Shown: positions 26,369-34,362 of the stretch, piece by piece | Layout: the number at the start of each line of letters is the position of its first letter | Position numbering within the stretch: the stretch's first letter is position 1 | Assembly (NCBI RefSeq): GCF_003056055.1 | Contig: NZ_PYFP01000001.1 | Coordinates: 310,001-374,000 of the forward strand | Source of the DNA: Glaciimonas sp. PCH181 | GTDB lineage: Bacteria > Pseudomonadota > Gammaproteobacteria > Burkholderiales > Burkholderiaceae_D | Reading direction: 5' to 3' | Length of the DNA: 64,000 nt | Translations under genes and position numbers: made by a program | Notes under the pieces: model-generated | The model's database searches: none | The model's input: the letters and a program-made list of their open reading frames with translations, nothing else | What the model was told of the DNA's origin: nothing

Positions 26369-27253
26369 TTAGAGCACCTCTAAATCCGCGATTAATTCAG
26401 AACGAAATTCTTCCGCTGCTGGATTAAGAGAAACCTCGGCTAACTGCAAGATACCAATTGTACGTTTGGCTACCGGCGATTTTATTGGCACAAAACAGAT
26501 GCCTTCCGACAGTTTTGGAAAAGCTAACGATGGCAGGATGGTGATGCCGACATTGGCTTCAATCAATCCCAGCAGTGACGTGATATTGGCGATATGCATC
26601 TTAGAGTTACGCAAAAGGGGATCAATCAATGCCTTATCAATCAGCCGCATACTGCCGTTGCTAATTAACGTTTGACCATCCAATTGCTGCCACGTGGCAT
26701 GTTTCTGCATTGCCAGTGGATGATCTGCACTGCACACCACGCCCATCACATCGCTAGTAACTTTGGTGAAACTTAGGCGTGCGTCATTGCTTGCACCGCC
26801 GCTGCATCCAAAATCAACATTTCCTGTCGCTACTCTCTCTCGCACATAGTTGGCATCGCCATCTTCGACCCAGATCTCTATGTTTGGATGTGAGGCAATG
26901 AACCGGGTGAGGGTACGAGGAAGAACATCACGTGCGACGGATGGCACGATAGCTACCCGAACTTGTCCTGCGTTCAAGTGTGCCAGATCGACTGCGCCGC
27001 GTATCGAGCTGTTGTAATGTTCGAGCAATTTTTTGGCGGTGAAATAAAACTGCTTTCCAAAAGGCGTTAATTCACTTTGCATGTTCTTCTCGAACAAAGC
27101 AGCGCCGATTAAATTTTCTAATTCTTTCACCGATATCGAAATGGCCGGCTGGCTCCGAAACAAACTTCGCGCAGCAGCCTTGAATCCCTGATGGTCGACG
27201 ACAGCGACAAAATTACGAAGTTGGCCGATTTTAATGTCCGGTAACGCACTCAT
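26369..27253 (-). CDS. LysR family regulator of the adjacent catabolic/uptake cluster
   Basis: 294 aa from the ATG at 27253 (MSALPDIKIGQLRNFVAVVD), preferred over 27301 because an AAGGG ribosome site precedes it. The N-terminal winged HTH is clear (FKAAARSLFRSQPAISISVKELENLIGAALFEK). The periplasmic-binding-like effector domain follows (VRVAIVPSVARDVLPRTL...; VDFGCSG). It is divergent from the aldehyde dehydrogenase gene. The 21-bp element at 27317-27337 lies in the shared control region and recurs before the ABC transporter operon, so this protein is the natural candidate for binding both sites. Confidence 0.9.
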   Translation of the reverse strand: MSALPDIKIGQLRNFVAVVDHQGFKAAARSLFRSQPAISISVKELENLIGAALFEKNMQSELTPFGKQFYFTAKKLLEHYNSSIRGAVDLAHLNAGQVRVAIVPSVARDVLPRTLTRFIASHPNIEIWVEDGDANYVRERVATGNVDFGCSGGASNDARLSFTKVTSDVMGVVCSADHPLAMQKHATWQQLDGQTLISNGSMRLIDKALIDPLLRNSKMHIANITSLLGLIEANVGITILPSLAFPKLSEGICFVPIKSPVAKRTIGILQLAEVSLNPAAEEFRSELIADLEVL

Positions 27254-27316
27254 GTGATCTGACCCTTTGGTTAATTGGCGTACACACGATGAGAGCGCCA
27301 TTTATAAGTAAAAATT

Positions 27317-27368
27317 ATATTTTAATAAAAATTATAGACTTTAACAATAGTTGGCGACGCACTACAAT
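27317..27368 (+). promoter_or_regulatory. cluster promoter A: 21-bp shared element plus -35/-10
   Basis: Positions 27317-27337 are identical to 34041-34061 (AT-rich, with partial dyad symmetry). In both copies, four bases further, a TTAA-type -35 starts (27341, TTAACA). After a 16-bp spacer comes TACAAT at 27363-27368, exactly 25 nt after the repeat. It lies between the LysR gene and the aldehyde dehydrogenase gene. The arrangement fits a LysR activator site touching the -35 box. Confidence 0.65.
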
Positions 27369-27566
27369 TTATGCAGGCAAGTAAGTAAAGTCGTTTGATG
27401 AAATCGGATTATGCCGAATTGTATTGATCACCGGTGGTAAAGAACGACTGGAGTTGAGGGCGCGAATGATCCTCAGTAGTTATCAATGTCTGGTCTGTTT
27501 TTGTCGTCGAATGACCATCGATTTTCATCAGAATTTTTTAGTATATTTCAATTGAAGGATAAAAAT

Positions 27567-27623
27567 ATGGCTGATATCGCACGTGTTTTGCTGATAAATC
27601 AGGGAGGCATCCGGAATGCATAA
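27567..27623 (+). CDS. possible 18-aa leader peptide overlapping the aldehyde dehydrogenase start
   Basis: ATG at 27567 with a GAAGG site about 8 nt upstream encodes MADIARVLLINQGGIRNA and ends at TAA 27621-27623. That overlaps the aldehyde dehydrogenase ATG (27616) by 8 nt in another frame. Its last codons contain the Shine-Dalgarno AGGGAGG of the main gene. The layout would allow translational coupling. The peptide resembles nothing I know, so it may be chance. Confidence 0.3.
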   Translation: MADIARVLLINQGGIRNA

Positions 27624-29121
27624 CGACACTGTGCAACATGCTGATAAGGTGAAGTCTCATCCCGTATTTACTTCTTTTATTGACGGCGAACCGTCTGCAC
27701 AGACCGGATCGGCTATCTCACTTGTCGACCCCGGTAACGGTAATATTTGGGCGAAAGCCTATATTGATTCGGCTGCTATCGATGTCGCAGCCAAGAGTGC
27801 CCGGAATGCATTTATAAATCCCGGCTGGCGTGACCTTACCGCCGCTCAGCGAGCAGGGTTGCTCCGTAAGCTCGGCGATTTAATCGTGGCGCATGCGTCA
27901 GAGCTTGGTGCTCTTGAAAGTCTGGCGAATGGAAAGCCGCACGCGGCCACGTTCGCTGAGATGCGCGCAACTGCGCAGTGGTATCACTTTTATGCCAGCG
28001 CAATAGAAACGCGGGATAGTCATCAGCGTAATGTATCAAGTACGGTCGATGCATTCATTACACGTGAGGCGCTTGGTGTGGTGGTCGCCATCACGCCTTT
28101 CAACGCGGCGTTATCGCTGGGTTCGTGGAAACTCGCGCCTGCACTGGCAATGGGGAATACGATTATCTTAAAACCGCCTGCCGAGGCGCCGGGTTCAACT
28201 ATCAGACTTGCACAACTCGCACTGGAAGCGGGGTTTCCAAAGGGTGTGGTGAATGTGGTGGTTGGCGATGCGGCGGTCGGTGAGAAGTTGATCGCGCATG
28301 AAGATGTTGCCATGGTGAGTTTTACCGGCAGCACGGCGGCGGCCAGAAACATTGGTGCGCAAGTGGTAGGGCAACTTAAGCGCTATGTTTGCGAAGCAGG
28401 CGGCAAATCAGCCCATATTATTTTTGAAGATGCTGATCTGGAATCCGCTGCGATTGCTGCCACGCAGGGCGTTTTTTCTGCGACCGGACAAACATGTGTT
28501 GCTGGTTCCCGTATTTTGATTCACTCCTCGATTTTCCAGGCATTTCTGGATAGGTATCTCGGCCTGATTCGCAAGTTGCGTTTGGGCGATCCGACATCAC
28601 CGCAAACGCATTTGGGGCCGATCGCATCTCGTAGACAACTTGGACGTATTCAGCATTTGGTGGATGAGGCAATTACCCAAGGGGCAACGGTGCTTATTGG
28701 TGGTACATCACCGTCCATGGAAGGTGATGCAAAGAATGGATTTTGGTTTAATCCGACAGTGTTAGCTGACGTTACGCCGGATATGGCTATCTGGAAAGAC
28801 GAAGTATTTGGTCCGGTCGCTATTGTGCATTCTTTTGATACTGAGGAAGAGGCTATCGCCTTGGCAAATAATAGCCAATACGGCTTGGCGGCGGGCTTCT
28901 GGACCCGTGATCTTCACCGTGTTCGGCGGGTAAGTCGTCAACTTGAAGCGGGTACGGTATGGGTTAACACGTACCGCGCGATAGATATGCGTGTGCCTTT
29001 TGGCGGCTATAAACAGTCCGGTATCGGCCGCGAAAATGGCGTCGAAGCATTGGATGAGTTCAGCCAGATCAAGTCCGTGATCATAGATTATGCCGCGGCC
29101 AAAAATCCCTTCGGTATGTGA
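27616..29121 (+). CDS. NAD(P)-dependent aldehyde dehydrogenase
   Basis: A 501-aa enzyme of the ALDH superfamily. Landmarks are Asn163 in TPFNAAL, Lys186 in LKPPAEAPGS, the cofactor loop SFTGSTAA, general base Glu260 in CEAGGKSA, nucleophile Cys294 in GQTCVAGS, and IWKDEVFGPVAIV. It oxidises an aldehyde to the acid in the cytoplasm. The substrate is unknown. A strong ribosome site (AGGGAGG) precedes the start. It is the first structural gene of the LysR-linked cluster, 40 bp before the dipeptidase-like gene. It may finish oxidation of a product released by the neighbouring enzymes. Confidence 0.92.
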   Translation: MHNDTVQHADKVKSHPVFTSFIDGEPSAQTGSAISLVDPGNGNIWAKAYIDSAAIDVAAKSARNAFINPGWRDLTAAQRAGLLRKLGDLIVAHASELGALESLANGKPHAATFAEMRATAQWYHFYASAIETRDSHQRNVSSTVDAFITREALGVVVAITPFNAALSLGSWKLAPALAMGNTIILKPPAEAPGSTIRLAQLALEAGFPKGVVNVVVGDAAVGEKLIAHEDVAMVSFTGSTAAARNIGAQVVGQLKRYVCEAGGKSAHIIFEDADLESAAIAATQGVFSATGQTCVAGSRILIHSSIFQAFLDRYLGLIRKLRLGDPTSPQTHLGPIASRRQLGRIQHLVDEAITQGATVLIGGTSPSMEGDAKNGFWFNPTVLADVTPDMAIWKDEVFGPVAIVHSFDTEEEAIALANNSQYGLAAGFWTRDLHRVRRVSRQLEAGTVWVNTYRAIDMRVPFGGYKQSGIGRENGVEALDEFSQIKSVIIDYAAAKNPFGM

Positions 29122-29161
29122 ATAACTGCTTAACCTCAGTACAAATTAAAGGAAAATTAGT

Positions 29162-30178
29162 ATGAAACCTACCAGTAATATACAAAGCTCGCGCCCGCTT
29201 CTGATTGATGCCCTTCAATACAGCAAGCCTGAAAGGGCACGTTTTGAAGAGTGGCGCGATGGCGGCGTCGGGTGTGTGCATGTGACTTTGTCGATATGGG
29301 AAAACGCACGCGAAACGCTCTCTGTCATCGGCGAATGGAATCGCCTTCTGGAAAAAAATAGTGATCTGATTGCGCTAGCAACGTCAGCTGATGAAATCGA
29401 AAAAATTGTCGCATCCGGCCGTACGGCGGTGGTGTATGGATTTCAGGATACCTCACCTTTTGAAGACGATATTGAGCTAATTGAAGTGTTTTATTCGCTC
29501 GGCGTACGTATTGCCCAACTTACTTACAATGTTCAGAATCGCGTTGCTTCAGGGTGTTGGGAGTCTGATGATCAGGGTGTATCGAAGTTCTTCGGTCGTG
29601 GCGTTATTGCGGAAATGAATCGCGTAGGCATGCTGGTCGATGTTTCTCACTGCACCGAGAAGACTTGCTTCGATGCAATCGAATATTCATCGCGTCCGAT
29701 TGCGATTTCGCATGCGAATCCTTCAGGTTTCGTTGGTACAGACATCGAACTGAATCGACGCAATAAATCGACTGCGTTGTTGAAGCGGCTTGCGGAAACA
29801 AGCGGCGTTGTCGGATTGAGCATGTATCCAAAGATAATGAAGAACGGATCCAATTGCACATTAGATACTTTCCTTGACATGGCATCCTGGACGGTCGATT
29901 TGGTGGGAATTGATGCTGTTGGTTTCGGCACAGACTTCTACACAGGTTGGCCTGAAAGTGAAATTAAATGGTGGCGTGCCGGACGCTGGGCACGGGAAAG
30001 CGCTATTCCGATCAAGGGATTTTCGCCTTGGCCAGAATGGTTCCCATCACCTGTAGCATTCCCAAATGTGCTGGCTGGATTAGAAAAACGTGGATTTTCT
30101 GCGGCAGAGATAGCAAAGATTGCGGGCGAAAACTGGTTGCGTATGTTCCGTGAGGGCTTCCAGCCAGTGAGTAAGTGA
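29162..30178 (+). CDS. membrane dipeptidase (M19) family protein, divergent metal site
   Basis: A 338-aa TIM-barrel amidohydrolase of the renal dipeptidase family. Two metal histidines (His163 in DVSH, His184 in ISHANP) and the late Asp258 (GFGTDFYTG) are kept. The N-terminal HxD pair of classical M19 enzymes is replaced by LLIDALQYS, and the bridging Glu position reads Gln95 (GFQDTSP). A subgroup with IDxLQYS and GFQ features seems to exist, so this is a recognised variant rather than decay. It has no signal peptide, so it is cytoplasmic. Context with a dipeptide-type ABC transporter suggests hydrolysis of an imported amide, dipeptide or cyclic substrate. An AAAGGA site precedes the ATG. Confidence 0.85.
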   Translation: MKPTSNIQSSRPLLIDALQYSKPERARFEEWRDGGVGCVHVTLSIWENARETLSVIGEWNRLLEKNSDLIALATSADEIEKIVASGRTAVVYGFQDTSPFEDDIELIEVFYSLGVRIAQLTYNVQNRVASGCWESDDQGVSKFFGRGVIAEMNRVGMLVDVSHCTEKTCFDAIEYSSRPIAISHANPSGFVGTDIELNRRNKSTALLKRLAETSGVVGLSMYPKIMKNGSNCTLDTFLDMASWTVDLVGIDAVGFGTDFYTGWPESEIKWWRAGRWARESAIPIKGFSPWPEWFPSPVAFPNVLAGLEKRGFSAAEIAKIAGENWLRMFREGFQPVSK

Positions 30179-30313
30179 GGTAAAAATCGAAGTGTGGGAA
30201 AAAAGTAAGGTTAGTTAATGACCTGCACTCTGATGCTGCGTTATTTTCTTGGAAAAGTATTCACTGCTGGCCCGCATTGGTGCAACGTTATGCGGGCTCG
30301 TCTTAAAGGAACA

Positions 30314-31930
30314 ATGATGCTTGATAATCGTGCGTCTTCTCATCGGTATGACGTTGTCATTATTGGTGGCGGACATAACGGTCTGGTCGCTGCGGCCTAT
30401 TTGGGACGTGCCGGACTTAGCGTTGCAGTGTTGGAAGCACGCGAAAGTCTGGGCGGACCATGCGGCACTTACGAATTCATGCCGGGCTACCGCACGTCTT
30501 TAACCAACTCGCCGGGCAGCTTTGAGGCGCGCTTCGTTTCAGAACTAGAGCTGGCACGTTTCGGTCTGCAGTTCGTGCGGACCGATCCAACGGTGGTGCA
30601 CCATTTTTCCAATGGCAGTTTTATCGGATGGCGGGATCGAGAACGGATAGTTGCCCAACTCAATCAATTCGCACCGGGCGAGGCTGACAGATATTTTGGT
30701 TTGTTACATAAGCTGGAAGAGTTGGGACGGGCTGTCTGCGCGGCAGGTGTATCTATATTCTCCACATCACCTAATTTGATCGATCTGGAAAAGCGACTAT
30801 CAACATCGCAACACGGCCTTTTCAAGAGAGTATTTCAGGGCAGCCTGAAACAACTTCTTGATGAAGAATTGGCGTCTGAAGAAGCAAAGGCGTTGCTTAG
30901 CATGGTGGCCCTCAACGCTACTTTAGCGCCGCCTTCTGCCTGCGGGACTGCTATCGGATTGATGATGCGCCCACTGTCGCTGGCATCAATGCCGCCAGTC
31001 GATGCGGCAGATCCACGGCTCTCTGCATTACGCGGATCAACCGGGCTTCCCTTGGGTGGTATGGGCGCGATTATCGATGCGCTGGAAGCGTGCTGCCTTC
31101 ATTACGGGGTTGTCTTCCATAAGGGAACACCGGTAGAGCAGGTTCTACATCATGGTGGACGAACAATTGGTGTCGCGTCGACGAACGGGGATGAGTATTT
31201 TGCGAATACCGTTATTTCAACCATTAATCCCAAGACACTATTTACACGCCTTTTAGATGATCAAGCGGTCGGTGCAACCATACGTCGTGAAATAAGTAGC
31301 ATCCCGATGCGTGGTTCAGCGTTCAAGATTGCGCTTGCCCTTGACCGCTTGCCGCGTTATTCGGGTCTTCCCAGCGCCATCGGCTCTGAAGTTGTCGCCG
31401 GATGTCAATTCCGCATCGGTCCTTCGATGGACTATATCGAACGCGCGGTAATGGATGGTCTGAGTGGTGTCTGCTCACATCAGCCCATCATGTGGGGACT
31501 TATTTCTAGCGTTACGTCACCAGGCGTTGCGCCTAAAGATCGTCATTTGCTCAGTGTCAATGTATGGCATGCACCCTATGAATTGGCGGAGGGGAACTGG
31601 GAAACTGAGAAGCAATTATTTGGTCAGCGCTGTATCGATACTCTCGCCGAACTTATGCCTGACTTGAGAGAGTGCATTGTCGGGCAACGTTTCATGAGTC
31701 CAGTGGAGCTTGAGTCTGAGTTAGGGCTGGTGCACTCAAATATCACGCATGGGGACATGCTGCCGAATGCTTTATTCGGTGCCCGGCCTCATCAGAATGC
31801 GCACGACTATCGCACGCCTTTAAAAGGTCTTTACCTCTCCGGTGCCGGTACGTGGCCGGGCGGGTACGTTACCGGTATTCCCGGCTTCAACGCCAGCAAT
31901 GTGGTGATTCGCGATCTTGCTAATAGCTAA
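30314..31930 (+). CDS. FAD-dependent oxidoreductase, phytoene dehydrogenase/amine oxidase family
   Basis: 538 aa from the ATG at 30314, which has AAAGGA in front; the frame opens earlier at 30218 but without family sequence. The N-terminal dinucleotide motif (DVVIIGGGHNGLVAAAYLGR, then VLEARESLGGPCGTYE) and the C-terminal FAD-closing motif (GLYLSGAGTWPGGYVTGIPG) define the COG1233/phytoene desaturase-like group. Members oxidise or isomerise C-C or C-N bonds of varied substrates. No carotenoid genes are near, so pigment synthesis is unlikely. With the aldehyde dehydrogenase and dipeptidase-like neighbours, a catabolic oxidation is inferred. Confidence 0.85.
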   Translation: MMLDNRASSHRYDVVIIGGGHNGLVAAAYLGRAGLSVAVLEARESLGGPCGTYEFMPGYRTSLTNSPGSFEARFVSELELARFGLQFVRTDPTVVHHFSNGSFIGWRDRERIVAQLNQFAPGEADRYFGLLHKLEELGRAVCAAGVSIFSTSPNLIDLEKRLSTSQHGLFKRVFQGSLKQLLDEELASEEAKALLSMVALNATLAPPSACGTAIGLMMRPLSLASMPPVDAADPRLSALRGSTGLPLGGMGAIIDALEACCLHYGVVFHKGTPVEQVLHHGGRTIGVASTNGDEYFANTVISTINPKTLFTRLLDDQAVGATIRREISSIPMRGSAFKIALALDRLPRYSGLPSAIGSEVVAGCQFRIGPSMDYIERAVMDGLSGVCSHQPIMWGLISSVTSPGVAPKDRHLLSVNVWHAPYELAEGNWETEKQLFGQRCIDTLAELMPDLRECIVGQRFMSPVELESELGLVHSNITHGDMLPNALFGARPHQNAHDYRTPLKGLYLSGAGTWPGGYVTGIPGFNASNVVIRDLANS

Positions 31931-31962
31931 CAATTATTTCAATAACCGACCTAGGAAATAAA

Positions 31963-32256
31963 ATGGAATTTTTAGTCAATATCAAACTTCAGTGGACGCC
32001 AAACATGGATGAAACACTGAAACAGCAAGTAATAACCGATGAGCGTAGCCATGCGGCTGTCCTGATTGAAAAAGGCCATCTGGTACGTATGTGGCGGGTG
32101 CCATGTCGGTTCGAAAACTGGGGCGTCTGGCGGGCAAAGAGTGCGACCGAATTACATCAGATCATTAGTGGCTTACCCGCCTTCCCCTGGATGAGTGATG
32201 TCGCGGTGACGCCTTTGGCTAAACATCCGGTTGATCCTTCGGACTACGAAGTCTAG
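31963..32256 (+). CDS. muconolactone delta-isomerase-like protein
   Basis: A 97-aa protein of the CatC/MIase ferredoxin-like fold: MEFLVNIKLQWTPNMDETL, GHLVRMWRVPCRFENWGVW and the C-terminal LPAFPWMSDVAVTPLAKHP match the family's pattern and length. CatC isomerises muconolactone in the beta-ketoadipate pathway, but no catA/catB/catD is present. Here it more likely isomerises a different lactone or enol, or is a small binding protein. It lies 32 bp after the FAD oxidoreductase on the same strand. Confidence 0.75.
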   Translation: MEFLVNIKLQWTPNMDETLKQQVITDERSHAAVLIEKGHLVRMWRVPCRFENWGVWRAKSATELHQIISGLPAFPWMSDVAVTPLAKHPVDPSDYEV

Positions 32257-32660
32257 ATATTTTCTGGTGAATTCTGGCTAGATTTAGGAGAGCGTTGAGG
32301 GAACTGTGCCTAATAAAAAGCCGCTAGCGCAATTTGTAGAAGAGTGCAGATGGTGCTTGCAGTGCAGTGGTTTTATCGACATTTAACTTATTCTGAAATC
32401 AGTTGATGGGATGAAGCCGGTTGGCCGAAATGGCTAAACGCGCTTTAACAGCCTGACCGGATAGTGGGAACGGCAAAAAAATTAAATAACTAGATTTGTC
32501 AGTTCGGTCTTTTATTGCCGATTAAATTCAAAAAAATGCCGGCTTCGGCGCATTAAGTTTGGCCTTTGATTACCTAGGCTGGATGGGGTAACACGCCCGT
32601 TTTTTTGCAACGATTTCATCAACTTTTCTATTCAAAATAATTTTTATATGGGGATGTCAA
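32257..32660. other. intergenic region before porin gene
   Basis: 404 bp without a supported gene. Just before the porin start, 32637-32649 (ATAATTTTTATAT) shares 11 bases with the reverse complement of the 21-bp cluster element, but without the promoter spacing. The porin therefore may have its own promoter here. Confidence 0.35.
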
Positions 32661-33854
32661 ATGAAGAAGTCATTCGTCGTATTGGCCGCACTCGGTAGCA
32701 TTGCCGGTGCCGTACAAGCGCAGAGCAGCGTTACTATTTACGGTGTCATCGATACCAGCGTTACCTACACCAGAAAAGCGCTTCTGCCAGGAACTACAAG
32801 CGGCGCTACTGGCAGTAAATTGAGCCTGGATTCTGGTCTTAATTCAGGTTCACGCCTAGGTTTCAAAGGGATAGAAGATCTCGGTGGTGGGCTAAAGGCT
32901 CTGTTCCAGTTGGAAATGGGATTTGCCAATGATACTGGCGCTCTGGACGGCACGAACAATAAGGCCCCGAACACCAATACCCTGTTCCGCCGTAAATCGG
33001 TGGTTGGCTTATCGGGGAACTTCGGTTCGGTTCTGTTGGGCCGTCAGACCGACTTCTTGCAAGATATTTTTATCTGGACTTCGGTGGCAGATTTTGGTGG
33101 CGCCACCGGCACGGTGGGGCATTATCTGGACCGCACTGAAGGCGCGCGTACGAATAACTCGATCCGTTACGATACGCCAAATTTTGATGGTTTTACTGCT
33201 GGTACCATGATTGGTCTCGGCGAGGTAACCGGTCAGACTTCTGCCGGACAGTCGTTCGCGTTGGGGGCACAGTACGCAAATGGGCCGCTCGGTCTTTTCG
33301 CAGCTTATTATCAATCGAAGCTGGGCACGCCACCGACTGCGCCTGCAACATCTACTTCTAGCGATACTGCCGGTTTGGTCGCGGGTAATGGCGTCGCAGG
33401 GGACACTGCGATAAAGGTATTCAGTCTTGGGGCAAGCTATCAAGCGGGGCCAGCACGTCTTTACGCTAACTGGTCTAACGCTAAGCAACCGCAGGCACTT
33501 GCTGGCGTGGTTCCTGCAAGCGGGATTCTGCCATCCGGCTTTACTGTTGGCGGGGTTAATAACAGACAAGCTAATCTTTACGAGCTTGGTGTGAATTATG
33601 CGATCAGCGGACCGTTGCGATTGCTGGCCAGTGTTCAACATAACAGGCTGGATTTTGTCGGCGGCAAGACCAAGGGTAAGTTGACGCAAATTAATCTGGG
33701 AACCGATTACTTCTTTTCAAAACGCACCGACGTGTATGTTTTTGCATCGAACTTGAAAGCGACGGATGCTTATAATCCCGGTGTAGAGGGGAATGCTGCG
33801 GGTCTGAATAAGAGTCAGGTAGCAGTGACTGTTGGCCTGCGTCATAGATTTTAA
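32661..33854 (+). CDS. Gram-negative (betaproteobacterial) porin
   Basis: A 397-aa outer membrane trimeric porin. A signal peptide (MKKSFVVLAALGSIAGAVQA) is cleaved before QSSVTIYG, the usual mature start of this family. Typical strands and loops include SRLGFKGIEDLGGGLKALFQ, VVGLSGNFGSVLLGRQ and NSIRYDTPNFDGF. The C-terminus is VTVGLRHRF, ending with the required aromatic residue. It forms a channel for small hydrophilic solutes. Its place between catabolic enzymes and an ABC importer suggests it serves entry of the cluster's substrate. A terminator follows. Confidence 0.93.
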   Translation: MKKSFVVLAALGSIAGAVQAQSSVTIYGVIDTSVTYTRKALLPGTTSGATGSKLSLDSGLNSGSRLGFKGIEDLGGGLKALFQLEMGFANDTGALDGTNNKAPNTNTLFRRKSVVGLSGNFGSVLLGRQTDFLQDIFIWTSVADFGGATGTVGHYLDRTEGARTNNSIRYDTPNFDGFTAGTMIGLGEVTGQTSAGQSFALGAQYANGPLGLFAAYYQSKLGTPPTAPATSTSSDTAGLVAGNGVAGDTAIKVFSLGASYQAGPARLYANWSNAKQPQALAGVVPASGILPSGFTVGGVNNRQANLYELGVNYAISGPLRLLASVQHNRLDFVGGKTKGKLTQINLGTDYFFSKRTDVYVFASNLKATDAYNPGVEGNAAGLNKSQVAVTVGLRHRF

Positions 33855-33904
33855 TGGAGACTGGATCAGTGAATTGATCACTTGGTGAGTTGACGACTAA
33901 TTGG

Positions 33905-33939
33905 AAAAAGCGCGCTTGAGAAATCATGTGCGCTTTTTT
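33905..33939 (+). terminator. Rho-independent terminator after porin gene
   Basis: AAAAAGCGCGC (33905-33915) pairs with GTGCGCTTTTTT (33928-33939), T tail present. Confidence 0.78.
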
Positions 33940-34040
33940 GTTATCAGTGATCAGTATTTTTTAACCGAGCACACACCAAATTCTTTTGTTGCTGCTTAAA
34001 AATACAATGTTTTATGAATGAAAAAATATAAATAAATCTA

Positions 34041-34092
34041 ATATTTTAATAAAAATTATAGTATTTAATTATTTTATTCGAGGCGCTATAAT
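34041..34092 (+). promoter_or_regulatory. cluster promoter B: second copy of 21-bp element plus -35/-10
   Basis: 34041-34061 is identical to 27317-27337. TTAATT begins 4 nt after the repeat (34065) and TATAAT is at 34087-34092, exactly 25 nt after it, the same geometry as promoter A. It drives the ABC transporter operon after an untranslated leader of about 260 nt. Confidence 0.65.
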
Positions 34093-34362
34093 CATTGCAA
34101 CAAAAATGTTACGTGCATATAAATCTAATAATAAAAAAATCAGATGAAATTCATACGTCGGGCTGTGCGTCACGTCAGCCTGCCAAAAATGCCAATTGCA
34201 CGCATGTCGGTCCACTGAATTGTTGTTTCTTCGGGCAGACTAAATGTAAATGCGTCGGCATGAATCTTCAGATTAGGATCATTCACCAAGCGCGGTTTTG
34301 CCGTTAATAAATAGCGCAATGGTTTCCTAATAAATGTTTTTGCATTAATAAAGGAGCGGGAC
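34093..34362. other. long 5' leader of ABC transporter operon
   Basis: About 260-270 nt between the -10 box and the first ATG. Short frames here look random. It ends with a strong ribosome site AAGGAG (34351-34356). No riboswitch class could be recognised, and no Rho-independent terminator is visible within it. Confidence 0.4.

Noticed and set aside
34095..34307. 70-codon Cys-rich frame in the leader of the ABC operon
   Set aside because: No ribosome site, random-looking composition, and it sits in the predicted untranslated leader.
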